NCBI GenBank assembly: GCA_900548365.1
Contig: URKM01000037.1
Location: 1 to 18,586, forward strand
DNA: 18,586 bases
From: an uncultured Collinsella sp.
Lineage (GTDB): Bacteria > Actinomycetota > Coriobacteriia > Coriobacteriales > Coriobacteriaceae
Direction: 5' to 3'
A program made the translations under genes and the position numbers. Below are positions 13,080 through 18,586 of this stretch, in pieces (the stretch's first letter is position 1; the number at the start of each line of letters is the position of its first letter). The notes beneath the pieces were generated by a model, which saw nothing but the letters and a program-made list of their open reading frames with translations, did not search any database and was not told where the DNA came from.

Positions 13080-13964
13080 CTACCAGCTCAGCAGCTCGTA
13101 TCCATCGTTCGTGACGACCAGCTGGACCTCCCATTGCGCGGAGTCCGACCCGTCGGCCGTGCGCACGGTCCAGCCGTTCGCGTCGCTCATATCGATTCCG
13201 GGATCGCCGGCGTTCACCATGGGCTCGATCGTGAAGCAGAAGCCCGGCGCCAGCACCGTGCCCTCCCCCTCCTCGCCGATGAACCCGACAAAGGGGTCCT
13301 CATGGAACTCGAGGCCGATACCGTGGCCGCCGAATTCGCGCACCACGCTGAAGCCCGCCGCTTCGGCATGGGCCTGCACCGCGTGGGCGATGTCGCCCAG
13401 GTGCCCCCAGGGCTTGACGGCGGCAAGACCCGCCTCCACGCATTCCTTCGTCACGTCCACCAAGCGACGGCGCTCCGGCGAGACCTCGCCCACGCAAAAC
13501 ATACGCGACGAATCCGAGTAGTAGCCGTCCAGAATCGTCGAGCAGTCCACGTTCACGATGTCGCCTGCTTCGAGCACCTCGCCCTCGGCGGGGATACCGT
13601 GGCATACAACGTTGTTCACGGACGTGCACACGCTCTTCGGGAAGCCCTCGTAATCGAGCGGCGCCGGGATCGCGCCGTGCTCGACCGTGTACTCATGCAC
13701 CCAGCGATCGATATCCGCCGTGGTGCAGCCCGGGACGATGCGCTCCGCCACGTAGTCGAGAGCCCCCACGTTGACCGCGGCGCTGCGGCGGATACCCGCG
13801 AGATCGTCCGCGGTCTTCAGCAGGTCGCGCGGAAGCACGTCCTCGCCTTCCTGCCACAGCTCGTTCAGGCGCTCGTCGATCGCCAGATGGCATTTCTTGT
13901 ATTTCTTTCCGCTGCCGCACCAGCACTCATCGTTGCGACCGAATACGGGACCGTTGTCATACAT
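13080..13964 (-). CDS. map: Type I methionine aminopeptidase with N-terminal SEC-C zinc motif
   Basis: 294 residues: about 40 more than a minimal bacterial MetAP, because of an N-terminal SEC-C motif (RNDECWCGSGKKYKKCH; Cys14, Cys16, Cys25, His26). The enzyme removes the initiator methionine from nascent proteins. All metal ligands of the pita-bread fold are present: Asp140, Asp151, His214, Glu247 and Glu279, with the substrate His122 in CHGIP. SEC-C motifs bind zinc and in SecA contact SecB or ribosomes; in this MetAP type they probably aid ribosome docking (inference). The start is the ATG at 13964 with AAAAGGAG upstream; longer readings enter the preceding terminator. A CATAAT (13990-13995, minus strand) is a possible -10. 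It is transcribed separately from the DAHP synthase gene. Confidence 0.96.
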   Translation of the reverse strand: MYDNGPVFGRNDECWCGSGKKYKKCHLAIDERLNELWQEGEDVLPRDLLKTADDLAGIRRSAAVNVGALDYVAERIVPGCTTADIDRWVHEYTVEHGAIPAPLDYEGFPKSVCTSVNNVVCHGIPAEGEVLEAGDIVNVDCSTILDGYYSDSSRMFCVGEVSPERRRLVDVTKECVEAGLAAVKPWGHLGDIAHAVQAHAEAAGFSVVREFGGHGIGLEFHEDPFVGFIGEEGEGTVLAPGFCFTIEPMVNAGDPGIDMSDANGWTVRTADGSDSAQWEVQLVVTNDGYELLSW

Positions 13965-14021
13965 AGCTCGCTCCTTTTCGTTCCTAGCCATTATGCCCCA
14001 TAGACCCCTGAGCGCATGCAT

Positions 14022-14054
14022 GAAAAAGCGGCACCCCGCCATGGGGGCGCCGCT
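14022..14054 (-). terminator. Intrinsic terminator of the DAHP synthase gene
   Basis: AGCGGCACCCC (14027-14037) pairs with GGGGCGCCGCT (14044-14054), and the single mismatch is a G-U wobble in the minus-strand RNA. The RNA then runs into U5 (14023-14027). It begins 22 bases after the gene's stop. Confidence 0.85.
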
Positions 14055-14076
14055 CCGTCGCAGCGTCGATTCGGGC

Positions 14077-15105
14077 CTACGAGCGCTCGGCGAGATCGAG
14101 GACCAGGCGCTCGGCCTTTTCCCAACCCAAGCAGGCATCCGTGATGGACTTGCCGTAGACGCCGCCGTCGACGGGCTGGTTGCCGTCCTCCAGATAGCTC
14201 TCGATCATGAAGCCGCGCACCAGACGGTCGATCGATTCGTTGCGCCGGCAGGAGTCCAGAACCTCCTTGCAGATACGCAGCTGCTCGAGCGGGCGCTTGC
14301 CGGAGTTGTCGTGGTTGCAGTCGACGACCACGGCCGGATTCGCATAGGTATCCGGCGTATAGCGCTCGGCCAAGCGCTCCAGGTGCTCGTAGTGGTAATT
14401 GGGATAGGTGCGTCCGTCCAACCCGATGTAGCCGCGGAGCACGGCGTGCGCCAGCGGATTGCCCGCGGTCTCGACTTCCCAGTTGCGGTAGATGAATCCC
14501 TGCTCGGCTTGGGCGGCGTAGATGGAGTTCAGCATCACGCTGGTGGAGCCGGCGGTGGGGTTCTTCATGCCCACGGGCACGGAAACGCCCGATGCCACCA
14601 GGCGGTGCTCCTGGTTCTCGACGGAGCGCGCGCCCACGGCGACGTAGGACAGCAGGTCGACCAGGTACTGGTAGTTGGTGGGATACAGCATCTCGTCCGC
14701 CGTGAAGAAGCCGGTCTCCTCGATCACGCGCAGGTGCATGCGGCGGATGGCCTTGACGCCCTCGAGCAGGTCGTCTCCCGCCTCGGGATCGGGGTTGTGC
14801 AGCAGGCCCTTGTAGCCGGTGCCTTTGGTACGCGGCTTGTTGGTGTAGACGCGGGGGATGATGAGCAGGCGCTCGCGGACGCGATCCTGCAGCTCGGCGA
14901 GGCGCGTCATGTAATCGAGCACCGAGTCCTCGCGATCGGCCGAGCAGGGGCCGATGATGAGCACGCGGCGGTCATCCTCGCCGCGGAAAACGGCCGCGAC
15001 CTGGGCATCGAATTCGCACTTCGCCTCGACGAGGTCGGGACGAAGCGGCATCTCCTCGCGAATCTCTTTGGGAATGGGCAGCAGACGCTTGAATTTCATG
15101 GACAT
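14077..15105 (-). CDS. 3-deoxy-7-phosphoheptulonate (DAHP) synthase, class I
   Basis: 342 residues, close to the 350 of AroF/AroG/AroH. It condenses phosphoenolpyruvate and erythrose-4-phosphate, the first step of the shikimate pathway to aromatic amino acids. Signature blocks are IIGPCSADREDSVLDYM with the metal-binding Cys, RVYTNKPRTKGTGYKGL, EMLYPTNYQYLVDLLSYVAVGARSVENQEHR, GVSVPVGMKNPTAGS, VVDCNHDNSGKRPLEQ, FMIESYLEDGNQ and GKSITDACLGWE, i.e. all active-site segments. Which isozyme type (Phe-, Tyr- or Trp-sensitive) it is cannot be decided, so no symbol is given. The start is the ATG at 15105 (MSMKFKR) with AAGGAGG six bases upstream. A second ATG two codons in is less well spaced. It is single-gene, with its own terminator, and divergent from a cysteine hydrolase. 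Confidence 0.95.
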   Translation of the reverse strand: MSMKFKRLLPIPKEIREEMPLRPDLVEAKCEFDAQVAAVFRGEDDRRVLIIGPCSADREDSVLDYMTRLAELQDRVRERLLIIPRVYTNKPRTKGTGYKGLLHNPDPEAGDDLLEGVKAIRRMHLRVIEETGFFTADEMLYPTNYQYLVDLLSYVAVGARSVENQEHRLVASGVSVPVGMKNPTAGSTSVMLNSIYAAQAEQGFIYRNWEVETAGNPLAHAVLRGYIGLDGRTYPNYHYEHLERLAERYTPDTYANPAVVVDCNHDNSGKRPLEQLRICKEVLDSCRRNESIDRLVRGFMIESYLEDGNQPVDGGVYGKSITDACLGWEKAERLVLDLAERS

Positions 15106-15248
15106 GACGGGCCTCCTTTGCAGCGATGAACGTCGGAGCACCCGCGCAGCGCATCTCTGCGCCCGCGCGCGACGGAGTCGGCGAGGCGGTGTTTCGACAA
15201 GCATCATTATCGCTGCCACGGTGGCGCGGCGCTTCTCCACGGCCCCTG

Positions 15249-15281
15249 TTGATAAGATTTAACCTTGCACGGCGGTACAAT
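15249..15281. promoter_or_regulatory. Overlapping divergent promoter elements (DAHP synthase / cysteine hydrolase)
   Basis: On the plus strand TACAAT (15276-15281, 5/6) is a good -10 without a good -35 at 17; TTGATA at 15249 is 21 bases away. On the minus strand TTGTAC (15275-15280) and TCTTAT lie 17 bases apart. The plus -10 and minus -35 would share the same bases, so polymerases would compete. Confidence 0.3.
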
Positions 15282-15331
15282 GGCATCGGGCGCCGGACGG
15301 ACCGCGCAGCAACCATCGGGAAAGGGACGCC

Positions 15332-15862
15332 ATGGCCAACAACTACCTCATCGTCGTCGACATGCAGCACGACTTCGTATCGGGCTCCCTCGGAACGCCC
15401 GAGGCGCGCGCCATCGTCGAGGCGGTGGCCGATCGCGCCTCGACCTTCGACGGCACCGTGGTCTTCACGCGAGACACCCACGACGAGTCCTATCTCGAGA
15501 CGCAGGAGGGCCGCAACCTGCCCGTCGCGCATTGCATACGCGATACCCCCGGCTGGGAACTGGTCCCCGAACTCGAACGCGTCCGCGCGAACCGTGCCTG
15601 CCCGGTGTTCGACAAGCCGTCATTCGGATCGCTCGACCTGGCATCATGGCTCGTCGAGCAACACGACGCCGAGCCCATCGACGCCATCGAACTCGTGGGT
15701 CTGTGCACCGACATCTGCGTGGTAAGCAACGCCCTGCTCATCAAGGCGAACCTACCCGAGGTCGCCCTATCCGTAGACTCCGCTCTGTGCGCCGGGGTGA
15801 ACCCCGCCTCCCATGAAGCCGCGCTCGCGACCATGCGCAGCTGCCAGATCGACGTGCGATAG
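15332..15862 (+). CDS. Isochorismatase-fold cysteine hydrolase, nicotinamidase-like
   Basis: 176 residues, cytosolic. The catalytic triad of the family is visible: Asp10 (VVDMQHDF), Lys95 (FDKPSFGS) and Cys129 (GLCTDICVVSNALL). Asp48, His50 and His67 are in place for a nicotinamidase-type metal site (TRDTHDE and HCIRDTPG), as in PncA enzymes that turn nicotinamide into nicotinate for NAD salvage. Nicotinamidases are often a little longer, and related enzymes hydrolyse other amides, so the substrate is not proven. The ATG at 15332 has AAAGGGA upstream. It is divergent from DAHP synthase and followed by the AT-rich island. NAD salvage would suit a neighbourhood with several NADH-using enzymes, but there is no operon link. 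Confidence 0.85.
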   Translation: MANNYLIVVDMQHDFVSGSLGTPEARAIVEAVADRASTFDGTVVFTRDTHDESYLETQEGRNLPVAHCIRDTPGWELVPELERVRANRACPVFDKPSFGSLDLASWLVEQHDAEPIDAIELVGLCTDICVVSNALLIKANLPEVALSVDSALCAGVNPASHEAALATMRSCQIDVR

Positions 15863-16438
15863 GCGCGCCATACGGGACGATGCGTCACAATGCGCCGGCT
15901 TTGCATAAAATAGGGTGACTTCTGCATCGGATTGGCGTCGATTTCCTTCGCCAGCCGCAAAGGTCAAAACCGCCTGGCACTCATTGTCGATTTTGAGTCC
16001 CGACGCCCTCCAGAAAGCAGCCTCCAGCAGCTTTTCAGAGCAAAATGACAGCACACCGCCTCGATGGAACGCGAGAAAAGCCATAATTAACCCCGTGAGA
16101 GGCCAATTTACTGCACAGATGTAGAGAATCTCACACGATTCATTTTATTCACGGGCATCAAAAGACTCAAATTCAGCATGTAATGCCATCGCGATCACGA
16201 TGGGGCGAAAACGGCTCGCTTGAGACCGCTTCCACCCCACATAAAACGTGTTTCATTCGACGAGGCCGCCCGCGCTCCCGGATTCGCGCCGCATATCGTA
16301 CCGGTCGGCCGCCTGGCGCCCGCACGGGATCGCAGCGGGCGTCCGCCATCGTCCCCGCCGGCATCGCGATGGGCGTCCACCGGGCATCTCCTCGCAAGCG
16401 CACCCGCTGGTGCCCTCGCAGGCGCCCTCGATCGCCCT
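15863..16438. other. 576-bp gene-free island, AT-rich on its left half
   Basis: 15900-16190 is clearly less GC-rich than the genes around it. It has a promoter-like pair (15884-15911, plus) and two competing hairpins built on one CCCGTGAGA segment (16092-16100). A minus-strand frame at 15767-16084 has ordinary residue composition but overlaps the end of the hydrolase gene and has no ribosome site. 16200-16438 is GC-rich again. There a plus frame reads protein-like around 16240-16310 (SFDEAARAPGFAPHIVPVG) but continues antisense through the next gene. I do not call a gene. Confidence 0.45.
15884..15911 (+). promoter_or_regulatory. Possible promoter facing the gene-free island
   Basis: GTCACA (15884-15889, 4/6) and TAAAAT (15906-15911, 5/6), with a 16-base spacer. 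No open frame with a ribosome site follows, so a product, if any, would be an untranslated RNA. Confidence 0.35.
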
Positions 16439-17344
16439 CTAGCAGATACCCTGGCGGGACAAGAAGTCGAAGGCGAGGTCGACCCACGCGCGCACCGCGC
16501 GCTGGCGGTCTGCATTCTCCGCCTCGGTGTTGCGGTTCGCCACGGACAGCCCGTGCGCGCCCTCGTTGAACACGTGCAGCTCGTGAGCCACGCCTTCCTC
16601 GGCCATGCGCGCTGCAAAAGGATAGACCTGCGCCGCAGGCGCGGTCTTGTCATCGGCGGCACACCACACGAACGTGGGCGGCATATTACGGCTCACGCCC
16701 GTGGTCGGGCAGATCTTCGCGAGGTGCTCGTCGGTCGCCTCGCCTCCGGTCACCATGGTGAGGAAATCGTTCAACAGGTCGCGGCCCGTCTTGCCGCCGG
16801 TCTTGGGAACGCGCAGATCGATGCGGGGGTCGCGCGTCTGCTGGTCGCGCAGGTAGGCGAAATCGATTACGGGATAGCACAGGATAGCGGCATCGGGGCG
16901 GATGTCGTCGGGCCGGGCCGCCGCGAGGGCGGCGAAGGGTCCGGTCTTCCAGCCGCATGCGAGCGACGCGCAGATGAACCCGCCCGCGGAGAAGCCGATC
17001 GCCACGACCTTCTGGGGGTCGACGTTCCAATCGGCAGCGTTCAGGCGAATGGTCGCGATCATCTTCGCGAGGTCCGCCTGGGGATTGGGATAGGAGACGT
17101 CGCCGGTCGAGCTCGTGACGTAATCGAGCACGAACGCCTGGAATCCTCGGTTGAGGAACTCGAACGCCACGGGCTCCTGCTCATGGGGCGCCACATGCGT
17201 GAAACCGCCGCCGCCGCAGATCACCACCGCCGGACGCGGGCAGGCACTCGCCTCCGGCAGCTTCTCCGCCAGGTACGCGGTATAGGTAGCCGGATACACC
17301 GGCGTGGTCTCATCGCCCCACAGGGCGTGCTGCTCAATGATCAT
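16439..17344 (-). CDS. Alpha/beta hydrolase (esterase/lipase-like)
   Basis: 301 residues, no signal peptide, so probably cytosolic. The oxyanion segment PAVVICGGGGFTHVAPHEQEPVAFEFLNRGF (38-68) and the nucleophile elbow GFSAGG with Ser119 are clear. Asp231 or Asp232 in WCAADDKTAP and His264 in NEGAHGLS complete the triad. It resembles the BD-FAE / acetylxylan-esterase-like group that removes acyl groups from sugars or small esters. The substrate is not determined. The ATG at 17344 (MIIEQHALWG) is preceded by GGAAGG and matches the family N-terminus ('...LW-x-x-x-x-x-P'). An ATG six codons upstream has no such site. It stands alone, divergent from the thioesterase across 364 bp. Confidence 0.85.
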   Translation of the reverse strand: MIIEQHALWGDETTPVYPATYTAYLAEKLPEASACPRPAVVICGGGGFTHVAPHEQEPVAFEFLNRGFQAFVLDYVTSSTGDVSYPNPQADLAKMIATIRLNAADWNVDPQKVVAIGFSAGGFICASLACGWKTGPFAALAAARPDDIRPDAAILCYPVIDFAYLRDQQTRDPRIDLRVPKTGGKTGRDLLNDFLTMVTGGEATDEHLAKICPTTGVSRNMPPTFVWCAADDKTAPAAQVYPFAARMAEEGVAHELHVFNEGAHGLSVANRNTEAENADRQRAVRAWVDLAFDFLSRQGIC

Positions 17345-17708
17345 GCGAACTTCGCCTTCCATCGTCTACGAGGCCCCGCGCGACGAGCGAGCGCGGTCTC
17401 GGCCTGTCTGCCACTCCCCATCCACCGCGCCGCGCTCGCGGCGGGCGAACTACACGAGAATTGTATCGACCCATAGCATAGGGCGTGCGCGAGCCGCGCG
17501 GCCACGCCGGCGACGCGTTCCAACAGAAGAACCACGCGCGACGCCATCGGAAGCGAAGCGCAGCGAGCAGAAGGACGAGGGCGAGGCAGCTAGATACGCC
17601 TCAGCTGGGTATCATCACCTTGTTCGAAACGCGCGTCGGAAACCAGCGGCACCCGCCTTGGGCGAGCCGCGCCGCGATGCCCGACGCACCGAAGGCGAGG
17701 AAACGACT
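17345..17708. other. Divergent spacer between the hydrolase and the thioesterase
   Basis: Minus-strand TACAAT (17462-17467) and plus-strand TATCAT (17612-17617) are possible -10 elements, without good -35 partners. The plus frame of the thioesterase is open back through this region, but its translation is arginine-rich and carries no start signals, so it is not counted as coding. No RNA gene is seen. Confidence 0.4.
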
Positions 17709-18521
17709 TTGTATACCTATACCAGCAAGATTCGCTACAGCGAGATCGACGAGACCGGCCATCTGAGCGTGCCGTCGGCGATAAACTACCTGCAGGACGC
17801 TTCGACGTTCCACGCCGAAGCCGTCGGCGAGGGTCTCTCCCATGCACGCGAGACGGGCGCAGCGTGGCTTCTCGCCGCATGGCGGGTGGAGATCAACAAG
17901 CTTCCCGCCATGGGCGAGGAAATCTGCGTGCGCACCTGGCCAACCGGATACAAGGGGCTGCTCTCAAGCAGAAACTTCACCATGCACGCCGCTGGGGCGC
18001 AACGGGACGCCGAGCCCTATGTGCGAGCAGATTCGCTCTGGTTCCTCTATGACTCCGCCGCGGGGCGCCCGCGACGGATCGGCGAAGAGGACCTGCTCGC
18101 CTTTTCGCAAGCAGGCGAGTTCGAGCCCGCGCTCGATATGGCGGCGCCGCAACGCCATATCCGCCTGCCGAAAGACGCCGTGCCCGTCGAGGCCGCGCCG
18201 GTGCGCGTCGCGACGACGCACATCGACACCAACCACCATGTCAACAACGCCCAGTACGTCGGCATGGCGATCGACGCGCTACTTGAGTACCCGCCGGCGC
18301 AGCGGGCGCGCGAGGCGATCGCCCGGGACGCGCAGGCCGCCCCGATCGTCGTCGATGTTCAGTACAGCATCGCCGCCAAGCGGGGCCAGACCATCCAGCC
18401 GCGCATCTACCAGGACGACGCGGGCTTCGTGGTGGCCCTCGACGACGAGGGCGGCTCGCATTTCGCCCTCGTACGCATCTCGTATGGGCAGCCGGCTGCA
18501 AACGCGGACTCGGTCCGGTAG
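17709..18521 (+). CDS. Acyl-ACP thioesterase family protein (double hot-dog)
   Basis: 270 residues, two hot-dog domains as in the FatA/FatB family (PF01643). These enzymes hydrolyse acyl-ACP and release free fatty acids in the cytosol. Domain 1 (about 1-125) starts YTSKIRYSEIDETGHLSVPSAINYLQD and includes WRVEINKLPAMGEEICVRTWP. Domain 2 carries the catalytic segment THIDTNHHVNNAQYVGMAID (170-189) with Asp173, Asn175 and His177, matching the D-x-N-x-H-V-N-N motif. The start is TTG at 17709: no ATG fits, GAGGAA lies seven bases upstream, and the family N-terminus begins here. A TTG start may keep expression low. It is followed by its own terminator. Confidence 0.9.
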   Translation: MYTYTSKIRYSEIDETGHLSVPSAINYLQDASTFHAEAVGEGLSHARETGAAWLLAAWRVEINKLPAMGEEICVRTWPTGYKGLLSSRNFTMHAAGAQRDAEPYVRADSLWFLYDSAAGRPRRIGEEDLLAFSQAGEFEPALDMAAPQRHIRLPKDAVPVEAAPVRVATTHIDTNHHVNNAQYVGMAIDALLEYPPAQRAREAIARDAQAAPIVVDVQYSIAAKRGQTIQPRIYQDDAGFVVALDDEGGSHFALVRISYGQPAANADSVR

Positions 18522-18545
18522 CTGATAGCAAGCCCATTACAGTTT

Positions 18546-18570
18546 GAGCCGTCCGTAAGGGCGGCTCTTT
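18546..18570 (+). terminator. Intrinsic terminator of the thioesterase gene
   Basis: GAGCCGTCC (18546-18554) and GGGCGGCTC (18559-18567) pair over nine positions (one T-G wobble) around a GTAA tetraloop, followed by TTTCACCTT. It lies 24 bases after the stop codon. Confidence 0.8.
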
Positions 18571-18586
18571 CACCTTCAAGGCATTA

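Noticed and set aside
15767..16084. 105-codon minus-strand frame in the gene-free island
   Set aside because: It overlaps the end of the cysteine hydrolase gene and has no ribosome site. Mentioned under the island but not called.
16220..17476. 418-codon plus-strand frame opposite the alpha/beta hydrolase
   Set aside because: The opposite strand has an intact catalytic triad. The first 30 codons look protein-like but have no recognisable family.
17304..17708. Upstream extension of the thioesterase frame
   Set aside because: Arginine-rich, overlaps the divergent hydrolase gene, and the family N-terminus starts at the TTG at 17709.
1..18586. CRISPR arrays, insertion sequences, tRNA and rRNA genes
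   Set aside because: No regularly spaced repeats, transposase motifs, terminal inverted repeats or cloverleaf sequences were recognised by eye. A tRNA or covariance scan could still find something missed.

Overview
The window is about 18.6 kb of high-GC bacterial chromosome. Short intergenic gaps, strong GC bias at third codon positions, AAAGGA/GGAGG-type ribosome binding sites, an L10 leader and ordinary sigma-70-like promoters all fit an actinobacterium. The gene content is what I would expect from an anaerobic gut actinobacterium of the Coriobacteriia (Collinsella/Olsenella type): H2O-forming NADH oxidase, CoA-disulfide reductase-like enzyme, nitroreductase, acyl-ACP thioesterase, Crp/Fnr regulator with a CxxxxxC motif. 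The taxonomic call is inference from composition and gene content, not from a marker comparison. No phage, IS element, CRISPR array, tRNA or rRNA was seen.

Layout. 1-141 may be the 3' end of a sugar transferase gene (weak). 553-1458 (-) is galU with its own terminator. 1985-2988 (-) is the rplJ-rplL pair, with a clear promoter, an L10-type autoregulatory leader and an intrinsic terminator inside the leader. rpoBC and rplKA are not adjacent. 3468-5533 holds a flavodoxin-fold protein (+) convergent with, and overlapping, an MFS transporter (-). 5824-8738 (+) is a compact sulfur/redox module: a single-domain rhodanese, a CoA-disulfide/persulfide reductase fused to a second rhodanese, and a cysteine-containing Crp/Fnr regulator. 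A dyad symmetry sits at the class II activator position of the module's predicted promoter. 8801-10078 (-) is a DUF2974-type alpha/beta hydrolase. 10246-10528 (+) appears to be a promoter plus the truncated start of a lost esterase gene. 10666-11997 (-) is H2O-forming NADH oxidase, divergent from a nitroreductase (12317-12835) across a 319-bp region with recurring TTACCGT motifs. 12836-13079 is a repeat-rich spacer with two different tandem duplications. 13080-13964 (-) is methionine aminopeptidase with an N-terminal SEC-C zinc motif. 14077-15105 (-) is DAHP synthase. 15332-15862 (+) is a nicotinamidase/isochorismatase-fold cysteine hydrolase. 15863-16438 is an AT-richer island with promoter-like and hairpin sequences but no convincing protein. 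16439-17344 (-) is an alpha/beta hydrolase, and 17709-18521 (+) is an acyl-ACP thioesterase with a TTG start and a terminator.

Functionally, much of the middle of the window concerns redox housekeeping. Two related flavin disulfide reductases, each with its redox cysteine at residue 42, lie 2.8 kb apart: one is sulfur/CoA linked, the other reduces O2. A flavin-type nitroreductase, a flavodoxin-fold protein and a redox-type Crp/Fnr regulator accompany them. The best candidate for a less-described system is the rhodanese / reductase-rhodanese / Crp-Fnr module with its predicted operator. The rest is mainly housekeeping, with several remnants and repeat-rich spacers.
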